This document shows, one piece after another, positions 12,046 to 19,300 of a stretch of DNA of 21,911 bases (the first letter of the stretch is position 1; each line of letters begins with the position of its first letter). Source of the stretch: a virus; the IMG/VR virus record IMGVR_UViG_3300008116_000610, positions 1 through 21,911 of that record; one strand, given 5' to 3'. The notes under the pieces are model-generated. The model was given only the letters and a program-made list of their open reading frames with translations. It was not told the DNA's origin and did no database searches. A program made the translations under genes and the position numbers.

Positions 12046-12233
12046 TTAAATACAAGTACGAAGATTTAGATTTCTTTGTCGATACGGAAACAGGAAAACT
12101 CGTTATTGACTACATGGATAACATAGCTGAGATTGACAATCACATAGCTATCGAGCTTATTGAGATTCTCAGGCAGAAGCTCTACCTCCACAAGGAACAG
12201 AAAGAAAGTGTTATTAAAAGATTCTTTAAATAA
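12042..12233 (+). CDS. Small acidic hypothetical protein
   Basis: A 63-residue protein with two beta-like strands (KYEDLDFFVDTETGKLVID) and a C-terminal helix (AIELIEILRQKLYLHKEQKE), then a basic end. Its start overlaps the preceding stop by four bases. No known family or motif; the simple strand-strand-helix outline is too general to infer function. Confidence 0.6.
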   Translation: MIKYKYEDLDFFVDTETGKLVIDYMDNIAEIDNHIAIELIEILRQKLYLHKEQKESVIKRFFK

Positions 12234-12324
12234 AATTAAACAGGTTTCCATACGGCTAGGGTTCATAACATTGATTATGGCCCTAGCTTATTGGTGGACT
12301 AAATTTATCGAGATACACTTATGA
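12208..12324 (+). CDS. 38-residue membrane peptide (GTG start)
   Basis: A short frame beginning with GTG at 12208 and containing one hydrophobic segment (about residues 15-30, VSIRLGFITLIMALAYWW). It overlaps the previous gene by 26 bases and its TGA overlaps the next ATG in the standard ATGA junction. The exact coupling and the membrane-like composition argue for a real gene; the non-ATG start and small size argue for caution. Otherwise the 87 bases between neighbours would be empty, unusual in this operon. Confidence 0.4.
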   Translation: MLLKDSLNKIKQVSIRLGFITLIMALAYWWTKFIEIHL

Positions 12325-12686
12325 CATTTAACGAACACGTATATCAAATTCTTGGAGATATTAAGGTGATGCTGATAGCAAAGAATGAAAAGTATGGGAA
12401 CTCAGCACTAGAACCTCTAGGAGTATTTAGCAATTTGTCCCCAAAAGAAGGAATAATGGTTCGAATAGATGACAAGCTAAAGAGAATTAAGAACGGATCA
12501 CTAGACAAGGATGATGAAGATGTGTTGAATGACTTAATCGGCTACCTAGTTCTGCTAAAGATTCAAGCAAACCAAGAGAGTAAATACGATGAGCTAGACG
12601 GCTCCCACAACTGGCAAGACATTAAGGAAAAACAGGAGTTAATAAAATTGATGCAGCAGGAGTTGAGAGACGATTTAATCTTGTAA
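12321..12686 (+). CDS. Nmad1/DUF1599-type nucleotide modification associated protein
   Basis: A 121-residue protein matching the DUF1599 (Nmad1) pattern: KNEKYGNSALEPLGVF (about residues 21-36), IMVRIDDKLKRIKNG (45-59) and DEDVLNDLIGYLVLLKI (65-81). Families of this all-alpha type share the MazG/dUTPase-like fold and were predicted to act on nucleotides or nucleotide-modification intermediates in phages with altered DNA. It is the last rightward gene, coupled by ATGA to a small membrane peptide, and is followed by the convergent intergenic region. Whether it hydrolyses a nucleotide cannot be told here, but with a cytosine methyltransferase in the same operon a DNA-modification role is plausible. 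Confidence 0.75.
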   Translation: MTFNEHVYQILGDIKVMLIAKNEKYGNSALEPLGVFSNLSPKEGIMVRIDDKLKRIKNGSLDKDDEDVLNDLIGYLVLLKIQANQESKYDELDGSHNWQDIKEKQELIKLMQQELRDDLIL

Positions 12687-12990
12687 CAAATTTACATAGA
12701 AAATGTTACGAAAAACTTATTGTTTATGAAACGTGAACAGATATTTTTTAAACTATATTTCGGCATTATTTGCTATATACTGCCAAAAGTGTAATTAACT
12801 GCACGATTTGGATTAATATCCCATCATTAACCTACTTTTTGTATATTAATGTCACATATATTGCACTTTATGTGACGTTTTTGTAAAAAGTACTACACAT
12901 TATCGGAAATTTTCCGAGTAATATGGTTTATTTTAACGCCTAGTTTTATCCTGTGAGTGTAAATTTTTATATTAAATTTAAACCTACAGA
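12687..12990. other. AT-rich intergenic region between converging operons
   Basis: No supportable gene lies here. The region is strongly AT-rich and separates the end of the early rightward operon from the end of the late leftward one. It holds a terminator hairpin for the rightward side (12851-12883) and the short dyad CGGAAATTTTCCG (12903-12915 region). No clear leftward terminator is visible, so the late transcript may end less precisely. I see no attachment-site or promoter signal that I would defend. Confidence 0.6.
12851..12883 (+). terminator. Terminator of the early rightward operon
   Basis: GTCACATA (12851-12858) pairs with TATGTGAC (12869-12876) across a 10-base loop and is followed by GTTTTTG. 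The stem is AT-rich and so weaker than the terminators at 2930 and 3208, but its position at the convergence point fits. Confidence 0.55.
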
Positions 12991-13530
12991 TTAAAATAAC
13001 TTTTTACTAACACCTATCTGATGTACTTTCTGGAAAGGTTGGTACTGATATTCAAACAAGTACTTGTTGTCCAAATAGGCAACTTTAGCACCAAGTTCCA
13101 TTTTGGAACTAACCACTCCACCGAGGTATATTCCCTTTGGCTTTTGGATAATTGTTCGAGTTTCTGTGTTGGTTATCGTATTAGTTACCACAGGGATATT
13201 GTAGTCGCTCGTAGCGGTCATTTTAAGCACTTCTCCGAGGACTTCTCCGCTTACCTTAGTACTTCCATACTCGAAAGGAAAAGTACTCTCAAACAGGCTA
13301 ATTTGCGGCTTAAAATCAATTAGTACTGTGTCCCTTAAAATCTCTGTTTTTATCTTGTTTTTAGGGATGTAAACCGTGTCGATTTTTCGAGAGTAAATTG
13401 TGTCAGTTTCTACTCTTGTAGAATATCTGTAAACTACCTCAGACTCAGGTCTAGGGAATATCACAAATGTCAAAACAACGCCTATCATAAATGATAGAGT
13501 AGCTATCTTAATTCTTTCCTTGTCCTCCAT
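12991..13530 (-). CDS. Membrane-anchored periplasmic protein, spanin-like candidate
   Basis: A 179-residue protein with a short cytoplasmic start (MEDKERIKIA), one transmembrane helix (residues 9-25, TLSFMIGVVLTFVIFP) and a long beta-rich periplasmic part. The region DTIYSRKIDTVYIPKN and the repeats TNTITNTETRTIIQKPKG resemble DUF6808-like proteins of Bacteroidota prophages. The end, FEYQYQPFQ..HQIGVSKKLF, looks like an outer-membrane beta-strand terminus. Such a design, anchored inside and outside, would suit the last lysis step, disrupting the outer membrane as spanins do. It is the final gene of the late operon, after the endolysin and holin candidates, which supports this, but the function is inferred. 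Confidence 0.55.
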   Translation of the reverse strand: MEDKERIKIATLSFMIGVVLTFVIFPRPESEVVYRYSTRVETDTIYSRKIDTVYIPKNKIKTEILRDTVLIDFKPQISLFESTFPFEYGSTKVSGEVLGEVLKMTATSDYNIPVVTNTITNTETRTIIQKPKGIYLGGVVSSKMELGAKVAYLDNKYLFEYQYQPFQKVHQIGVSKKLF

Positions 13531-13663
13531 TGGTAAACTGATAATAGCATACGGCAGCTCTCTGATCTCTGTCAGGGAACTCAGCAGTCATAATAGAATC
13601 TGAAATACATCTTGAAATAAACTCAGATTGAGTCTCCTTCGGTTTTGGCTTAGGTAGTGGCAT
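13508..13663 (-). CDS. 51-residue conserved-looking phage protein (KPKPKETQSEFISRC type)
   Basis: A short protein too small for routine listing: MPLPKPKPKETQSEFISRC, then FPDRDQRAAVCYYQF. The order 'P.PK..E....FI.RC....-FPD..QR.AVC' is a recurring pattern in small proteins and protein N-termini of tailed phages, sometimes fused to prohead or portal-region proteins. The two cysteines (C19, C39) could pair or bind metal. Its start shares a base with the preceding stop (TAATG), and its end overlaps the spanin-like gene by 23 bases. Function is unknown. Confidence 0.65.
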   Translation of the reverse strand: MPLPKPKPKETQSEFISRCISDSIMTAEFPDRDQRAAVCYYQFTNGGQGKN

Positions 13664-13884
13664 TATTTCTCTATATCTATATTCTCTTCAATTAATAACC
13701 TACGAAGGTGGTCTCTTGTTTCCTTAAACGCATCGTATTGACCATCGCTTAGCTCTTCATACTTCATTTTAGCTCTAAGCCATTGGTCAACATCCCATAG
13801 AATAGTACGCATCTTATAACCATTGACAGCATCGCTATACTGACTATCCTCATCAGGCAGTGTAAATGTTAGTGTAGCTTTCAT
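13663..13884 (-). CDS. Small conserved-looking phage protein
   Basis: A 73-residue protein. MKATLTFTLPDEDSQYSDAV opens with a beta strand and acidic turn, followed by two helices (MRTILWDVDQWLRAKMKYEE and KETRDHLRRLLIEENIDI). The 'MKATL.F.LP-D....A.nG......L.d.d..LR' pattern is seen in many phages infecting unrelated hosts; its function is unproven. It overlaps the metallophosphoesterase gene by four bases and abuts the 51-residue gene, so all three are expressed together late in infection. Confidence 0.7.
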   Translation of the reverse strand: MKATLTFTLPDEDSQYSDAVNGYKMRTILWDVDQWLRAKMKYEELSDGQYDAFKETRDHLRRLLIEENIDIEK

Positions 13885-14762
13885 AGCGGAAACTTACAGC
13901 TGTCGATTAATAATTCATAATTCTGCTTACCATCTGTCCTGTCTCTTGTACCATTTAGCATAAGAATCCTTCCACCAACAGGCTTTACAGGGGCTCCACG
14001 TTCAACGTGCCAACCAAATGCTCCGTCTTGATATTCCTCCTTATACGAACCAGTTATAGCAAGGTGAATCGGCTTGTGCAGATATTCATAACTTCGCTTG
14101 CCTGTATTGTACTCCATTGTTTCTCGAACATCGTTACGGCTTGCGTTTTCGTGAATGTGACCCATGATAAACACATCCATATTCTCATACATCTCTAATG
14201 CTCTAGTCAGGTTTATAGCTCCCTTGGTAACAATACCTCCACCTCCTGATCCGTGGAAGTACTTTAGGTTCTTGCTTAGAATAGTACTTTCGTAATAAGA
14301 GTACCTAATGACTAACCAACCTCCGTAACCTCCTGTCTGCACATTTGTTTTATTCGTGTAGTTCAACAAATCAACAAATCGCTGCAATGGGTCTGTCTCT
14401 AGGTTCTTGATAATAGCCGTCTCGTGGTTGCCGTATCCAATAACAGTTAGCAAATGAGCGTAAGGACTCCAATACTCAACTGCATCTTCAATTACTGCAT
14501 CAATGTAGTTTGCCTTGTTATGTTCAGGTAGAATGTCCTTTTTATTCCTTCTTGGGTCGTACTTGCCCTGCATTAGGCAAAAGAAATCTCCGTTAACAAA
14601 GATTGGAATTTTGTTTTCTTTGCAGTATTCCAAGTGAGCTTTAAGCATCTTTCTATCGCATTTTGGGTTGTCCCAATGTATATCAGATAAAAGAGCTATT
14701 CGATTCTCCTCTTTGATTAGTGAAAGAGTATGCACATTTCGTGCAATTTTGATGATTTCCAT
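13881..14762 (-). CDS. Calcineurin-like metallophosphoesterase
   Basis: A 293-residue enzyme with the metallophosphoesterase signature: SDIHWD (D27, H29), VNGDF (D59), GYGNHE (109-114, with N112 and H113) and MGHIHE (about residue 200). Together these hold two metal ions and hydrolyse phosphoester bonds. The overall layout matches phage-encoded enzymes whose substrates are unknown; DNA ends, nucleotides and cyclic nucleotides have been discussed for the superfamily. It sits in the lysis cassette, overlapping the M15 endolysin by one base, an unusual position that suggests late expression. A role in countering nucleotide-signal defence systems is a possible reading but is not shown by the sequence. 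Confidence 0.88.
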   Translation of the reverse strand: MEIIKIARNVHTLSLIKEENRIALLSDIHWDNPKCDRKMLKAHLEYCKENKIPIFVNGDFFCLMQGKYDPRRNKKDILPEHNKANYIDAVIEDAVEYWSPYAHLLTVIGYGNHETAIIKNLETDPLQRFVDLLNYTNKTNVQTGGYGGWLVIRYSYYESTILSKNLKYFHGSGGGGIVTKGAINLTRALEMYENMDVFIMGHIHENASRNDVRETMEYNTGKRSYEYLHKPIHLAITGSYKEEYQDGAFGWHVERGAPVKPVGGRILMLNGTRDRTDGKQNYELLIDSCKFPL

Positions 14763-15223
14763 TAAATAGGAATATAGGTGGTTTTGCCTACAGACCGAAC
14801 GGCCTTTAGCTTCTGCTTTCTGTTTTTATCTTTAGAATAGCTAACGTGAACCCAATCAGGGTTAGTATCTGTTCCGAACTCCCAAATCAATTGGTCAAAA
14901 TCCAAGCGGTCTTTAATAAAATCAAAAACCATCTTATTAGTTACCCCTGAGTTGCTGCCATCCATGTCAATATCAATGGCCTCTCCTTTGCAATGCTGTG
15001 ATGTAGGACTCCCCTTGATAAAGGCATTTAAAGCCTTAGATCGGTACCCTGAACTGATAAAGATTGGGGTTTTAAAATGAAGCCTAATAGGCTCAAATAC
15101 CTTCTCGGCTAGTAGCCTAAAGTTCTCCAAATGCTCGGCAGTTGGAGTGTTGTCGATGCCGTGTCTTTTTGCTGCGTCACTACGAGTAACCTCTGCCAGG
15201 TTTAGGTGTGTGCTGATTTTCAT
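14762..15223 (-). CDS. Peptidase M15 family endolysin (D-Ala-D-Ala carboxypeptidase-like)
   Basis: A 153-residue zinc peptidase that cleaves peptide bonds in peptidoglycan, the probable endolysin of this phage. The M15 zinc ligands are present: H77 in SPTSQHCKGEA, D84 in AIDID and H126 in DWVHVSYS; IFISSGYRSKALN (54-66) is the conserved stretch before the first ligand. The N-terminus has no signal peptide, so export depends on the holin. It overlaps the holin candidate by four bases and the metallophosphoesterase by one. Length fits the single-domain Peptidase_M15_3 type common in Gram-negative phages; a separate cell-wall binding domain is absent, as expected for a Gram-negative host. Confidence 0.92.
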   Translation of the reverse strand: MKISTHLNLAEVTRSDAAKRHGIDNTPTAEHLENFRLLAEKVFEPIRLHFKTPIFISSGYRSKALNAFIKGSPTSQHCKGEAIDIDMDGSNSGVTNKMVFDFIKDRLDFDQLIWEFGTDTNPDWVHVSYSKDKNRKQKLKAVRSVGKTTYIPI

Positions 15224-15423
15224 TTCTTAAATATCTTTTCGGCTGCCGTGATCCCAAGAGCTGCCGCTGATAAAGCAGCAACAGAATAAATCAATGCTTC
15301 GTGTTGATTATTTAAAAGAGTATAGGATAAGGTTATTGCAGTTATCACACCTACAAGACGCTTACTAGATGCTTCTCCGTTCTCGCTTAGAAATCCTTTT
15401 ATCCAACTCAAAAAACTTTTCAT
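15220..15423 (-). CDS. Holin candidate, two transmembrane segments
   Basis: A 67-residue membrane protein directly upstream of the endolysin. After a short amphipathic start (MKSFLSWIKGFLSENGEASSKR) come two hydrophobic helices (about residues 23-38, LVGVITAITLSYTLL; and 44-61, LIYSVAALSAAALGITAA), closing with a basic tail KIFKK. The 'SENGEASSKRL' linker is a recurrent feature of small phage holins in Bacteroidota. It would make the lesion that releases the endolysin. Four-base overlaps with both neighbours bind it to the lysis cassette. No antiholin start is evident. Confidence 0.7.
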   Translation of the reverse strand: MKSFLSWIKGFLSENGEASSKRLVGVITAITLSYTLLNNQHEALIYSVAALSAAALGITAAEKIFKK

Positions 15424-15545
15424 CTGCCTTGGCCTCTGTATTTCTTAGGTTTGTTTAATGCCTTAGAGTAGGACTTCTTTGCCTTTCTTTCTCTACGCTT
15501 GCCAAAAGAAGTTGGCTTTACTTGTGAGCTACTTCCCTTCTTCAT
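15420..15545 (-). CDS. 41-residue highly basic phage protein (KPTSFGKR type)
   Basis: A small lysine/arginine-rich protein, too short for routine ORF calling: MKKGSSSQVKPTSFGKRRER followed by a basic stretch ending in KKYRGQGR. The 'KPTSFGKR...KKS.....KKYRGQGR' pattern is one I have seen in Bacteroidota phages, without known role. About two in five residues are Lys or Arg, so it probably binds nucleic acid or an anionic surface. It lies between two membrane-protein genes with a four-base overlap into the holin candidate and a 17-base overlap with the preceding gene. Confidence 0.7.
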   Translation of the reverse strand: MKKGSSSQVKPTSFGKRRERKAKKSYSKALNKPKKYRGQGR

Positions 15546-15732
15546 CTTTTCTTTTATCAAAGATTGCTTTCTCGTTTTTAATCTTGTAAACCAAGTACAC
15601 GATTGAAAGCACAGAAATACACATTGTAAATACTACGTTGATAAAATCCACGCCTATCGCTTGAAAAACATTTGCCATAATTGCTACCAACGTGGATGGG
15701 ATGCCTATTTCGTCTTTCTGTAAGAGATTCAT
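15529..15732 (-). CDS. Small single-span membrane protein, possible second holin component
   Basis: A 67-residue protein, MNLLQKDEIGIPSTLVAIMA then one long transmembrane segment (about residues 25-49, IGVDFINVVFTMCISVLSIVYLVY), ending in a charged tail KNEKAIFDKRKDEEGK. The ATG at 15732 is preferred to a TTG at 15750, which would add six residues. It is the first gene after the terminator at 15773-15798 and leads the lysis cassette, so a holin, antiholin or pinholin role is plausible. Charged C-terminus and single span are compatible with a class III-like holin; nothing is diagnostic. Confidence 0.6.
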   Translation of the reverse strand: MNLLQKDEIGIPSTLVAIMANVFQAIGVDFINVVFTMCISVLSIVYLVYKIKNEKAIFDKRKDEEGK

Positions 15733-15747
15733 TTGCTTTTCGTTTAT

Positions 15748-15755
15748 CAAAAATA
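15748..15755 (-). promoter_or_regulatory. Weak candidate -7 element before the lysis cassette
   Basis: On the minus strand TATTTTTG (15755-15748) matches TAnnTTTG immediately after the terminator and 15 bases before the first lysis gene. No TTTG lies at the right distance upstream (only TTTT 19 bases away), and the leader would be very short, so confidence is low. Confidence 0.3.
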
Positions 15756-15772
15756 AGGCATTTTAAAGCAAT

Positions 15773-15798
15773 AAAAAAAGGGGCTGTTTTAAGCCCCT
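15773..15798 (-). terminator. Rho-independent terminator separating tail and lysis units
   Basis: On the minus strand AGGGGCT (15798-15792), loop TAAAAC, AGCCCCT (15785-15779), followed by seven T. It stands 25 bases after the stop of the last tail-region gene and divides the leftward late block into a tail unit and a lysis unit. Confidence 0.85.
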
Positions 15799-15822
15799 CT
15801 GATTGGTCGTTGACCATTACCA

Positions 15823-16110
15823 TTACTTTTCGCTCAAAGCCTCGTAGAGCGGCGCTAAAATAAGCACGGTGAATGCTTTTGCCTTAATCTTCTCCTTAAT
15901 TAGGTCAGCATCGCTTTTGGTCATCTCAATCTCGCCCTCGGAGTAGTAGATTTTCTTAGCCAACTCATAAACTCGAATTGGGTCTTCTTTGTCCTCTGCG
16001 GTGAATAGAGCGTTTCCAACTAGCTTGCTAAGAAGCATTTCTTCCCCTTTTTCGTTAGGGATTTGTTTGCCTTCGATGTCTGTAACGGCAACGGCTAAGT
16101 TTACTTTCAT
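15823..16110 (-). CDS. Small phage protein downstream of the tail fibre
   Basis: A 95-residue protein. MKVNLAVAVTDIEGKQIPNEKGEEMLLSKLVGNAL is split over the N-terminal third; the middle has a run of lysine/glutamate-rich helix (PIRVYELAKKIYYSEGEIEM) and the end is a hydrophobic helix (TVLILAPLYEALSEK). The outline 'N.NL......D..G..IPN..G......L.......D..R.WE.A..' recurs in small proteins following tail fibres in Bacteroidota phages; function is unproven, perhaps in fibre assembly. It overlaps the next upstream gene by four bases and ends before the terminator. Confidence 0.65.
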   Translation of the reverse strand: MKVNLAVAVTDIEGKQIPNEKGEEMLLSKLVGNALFTAEDKEDPIRVYELAKKIYYSEGEIEMTKSDADLIKEKIKAKAFTVLILAPLYEALSEK

Positions 16111-16376
16111 AGAATTGTGAGGTTTAATTTCTCGGCAATATAAGTAAACGCATAATTATTGTCGCCATCCCAAGCCAAATAATCTTCTCCACTCATTACT
16201 ACATTACCTTCTGCAAGCGATTGTCCGATTGTATCGGGTTGCTCACCGCTAGAGCAAAGCTGATAGTAAAATGTGCAAGACGACTCTAGGTTGTCGTTGA
16301 TGATGTAGGCATTTAGTAAGTTAGCCTCTTGGCTTTCGCCATTTTTCCAGATTGTAATTGGTTGAATTGGTTTCAT
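16107..16376 (-). CDS. Small phage protein directly after the tail fibre
   Basis: An 89-residue, mostly beta protein, starting MKPIQPITIWKNGESQEANL and ending with AWDGDNNYAFTYIAEKLNL. The 'I.IW.NG....AN......I.D.L...CTFYYQL' layout looks like small tail-associated proteins placed after long fibres in Bacteroidota phages. Function is unknown; a chaperone or a tip component of the fibre are both possible. Its ATG at 16376 is preceded by a run of adenines and lies nine bases after the fibre stop. Confidence 0.65.
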   Translation of the reverse strand: MKPIQPITIWKNGESQEANLLNAYIINDNLESSCTFYYQLCSSGEQPDTIGQSLAEGNVVMSGEDYLAWDGDNNYAFTYIAEKLNLTIL

Positions 16377-16387
16377 TTTTTTTTTTT
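16376..16387. other. Homopolymer run of 12 T (A12 on the coding strand)
   Basis: On the minus strand twelve A stretch from the fibre stop codon into the ATG of the next gene. Length changes during replication would alter the spacing between stop and start, not any reading frame. It may tune translation of the small downstream gene. Confidence 0.8.
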
Positions 16388-19300
16388 AGTTATTTGTTGT
16401 TTTAGCGTGTAAATAATAAGTTGTTCCAGCAACTTCAACTTCAATAGTTCTATTTGGTGATGTTGGAGATACTGTGGCAGCTTTTCCTAATTTCCATATA
16501 GCAGCTGTTCCTCCTACTGGAGAACTAGTGCTAATTGCATTAGTTTGAAACTCACCGTCTGTTTTCAAAGTAGCAAGAACAACACTGTTTGCAGTAAAAT
16601 TTAATTGATGATTTGAACTAGTCCCAACAAATCCAGCACTTACCCCAACCCCTAATTGAGCAAATACGCCACTTTCATTTCTTACGCTTAAACCAGCAGT
16701 TGCAAAGCCAGTGATAGTTGCCAAATCCCTTACCTGAAGTCTTGCATTAAGTCCATTGTCAGTAGTCGTTCCAATCAACACGTTGCCGCCATTAGGTTGT
16801 AATGCTAAAGGTCTGTATGCTACACCTTGCTCAACAGCTTGTATTTGTGCGTAATCAGAAGAATGAAAACCAAATATGAGTTGCTCATTAGTATTACTTG
16901 CTCGTCTGATTGTTAATTGCTCATTTCCAGCATCCGCAGTTATTATTGTTGCTCCGTTTATATTAACACTACTGCTAAAGGTAGCTGCGCCTGTAACTCC
17001 AAATGCTCCATTTTGAATACTAACTAATCTATTACCATTAGCAGAAACTATCCCAAATCCTGCATTTGAACTATATCTTAAATCACCTGAAGTTAAAGTT
17101 ATTTGACTTGCTGCTCCGACACTTACATCCCCACTAACCTGCAACCTTGCTCCGTTGTCGGAGACAAAAGTAGGCCCAATGTGAACGTTTCTGCTAGACA
17201 AGATTCGCATTGCTTCTGTATTGTCCGTAGCAAATAGGAAACCGCCTGATGTATATAATTGTGTAAATCCACTTTCTTGAAAAATTGCAAAATCTATTGA
17301 ACCGTTTCCTATTGCAAAAGCATTATTTGCATATCCTATTGTCGTTCCAATCTGTAATTTATTATTTATCGAATTTGTGCCAATACCAAGATTGCCAGAT
17401 GCGGTCAACGTCATCGCTTGGGTAAAACTCAATATAGGTTGTCCAGCCGTGCCTGATGGGGCGGTGAACCAAATGTGTTGTCCGCCACTAGAACCTATAT
17501 CATATCTATTAGCAAAACCATTGTTAGCATATCTATATGCGCCATCAAAATAATAATTTGATGACAATTGAACAGAATTAATTCCTAGTCCCCAAAAAGA
17601 ATTTCCAAGAGTTCCAACTTCAATAACTTTGCCTAGAGTCCACGCACTAGGTGTTACTCCCAAGCCAAGGTTGCCATCTGAGTTTATGCGCATTCGTTCT
17701 GAGCCATTAACATAAGTTATTAATGGATATGCACCTTCGCTATAAATAAATCTTGCATAAGCAACTCCAGTGAAATCACTACCAGTGCTATTGTCAACAC
17801 CCCAATAGATATTACCAGAGGTGTTTGCTGTTTTTAATGCTGAATAATTTGTAGTTCCAGTTACATCTAATCTGCCAAGAAAAGTACCTACCCCACTAAC
17901 CTGCAACCTTGCTCCGTTGGTAGGCGTAGCTCCAATCCCAACATCTCCGTCTAAGAAAGTATATCGAATGTTACTTGCAACTCTATCAATTGTAAACCCA
18001 TTGCTTACGCCAAGCATACCAACTTGAAACATACTGGCATCAGTTGCAGATGGTGCAATTGCTTGAAGTACATTTGTAGTTGTATAAGTTGTTCCAAAAT
18101 CTCCCTTGGTTGCAAATATACCACTATCAAACCATCCTGTGCCATTTACTCTTAGCGTGTTACCATTAGGTGTTGACGTTCCAATTAAGAAGTTGCCTCC
18201 ATCAGTAATCATTGCTCTAAGGCCATTATTTGTGGCAAACTGTAAAGCATGGTTACTTAAAACTTGAACTGTAGGATTTGCACCATTTCCAAAGTCAGCA
18301 CCAGGATTTAAAAAAACCTGTCTGGTACCATCAGTTGCATAATAATTCCCTGCTGTTAATATATTAGTAGTTGAGTCATAAGTAAAATCTGCATCACTCG
18401 TCTGTGTAGTAGTACCATTCCAAATAGATACCCTCCCTGCTGCTCCTGTGCCTGTCACAGGGTTCGTTAAAGCGTTCTGCTTGTTGTTAAAGGTTGTCCA
18501 ATCAGCAGCAGTCAATGCCCCTCTATTTGTAGCAGATGCGTTGGGTACGTTTAATGTTATTACAGGCGTTGTAGTGCCATTTGCAACCGTACTTGATAAG
18601 TCAGTACCACTAGTGCCTAAAGTAAGCGCAGCAACGCTAGTAACCGTGCCTACGTTAGATGTCTTATTATTAAAGGTAGTCCAATCTGTGCTAGATAAGA
18701 ATCCATTTGTAGAACCACTTGCTTGAGTAATGCTTATTTCTCCTGTTGAATTGTTGTATTGAATAGGTGCAACTCCGCTTAAAGCAGTCAAAGCAATAAA
18801 AGCACTAGGATTAGTAGCTGCGTATGCACCTATTTCAGAAAGTGACCAAGCTACGTTTGCAGAACCATCAACAGACTTTCCTGTATTTCCAATAGTAATT
18901 GTTCTAGCATTAGTCCAAGTGTTTGCTGTACCTGCGTTACCTGTAATTGCTATTCCCCAAGTTCCTCCGTTTTCAGTAACAAACTTTACATCATCAACAG
19001 CCATAAATCCGTCAGACCTTAGTCCAACTCTAACTATTGACCTATTGCCCCAATGAAATGTAATTGCAGGGCTATAACTCCAAGCACTATAGGCATTTAA
19101 AACGTAATCTCTTTCTCTTATTTCAATTAAACCACCATCAACACCTGCTCCAGAAGATGCTCCAAGGATTTTTGCCCCAGTGTTCATTGTACCACCTGCC
19201 AAAGCCAAGTAAGTACTTGCAGCAGCTGCCGTTGTTAGGTAAATCGAATTATCATAACTTATTGTTGTACCACTAATTTTAACAAATCCTGTCCCATTTA

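Noticed and set aside
13021-13323. Plus-strand frame of 100 codons opposite the spanin-like gene
   Set aside because: Antisense to a protein with a clear transmembrane start and tight operon junctions.
15578-15823. Minus-strand frame of 81 codons crossing the terminator at 15773-15798
   Set aside because: It runs through a strong terminator hairpin and overlaps the small membrane-protein gene in another frame.
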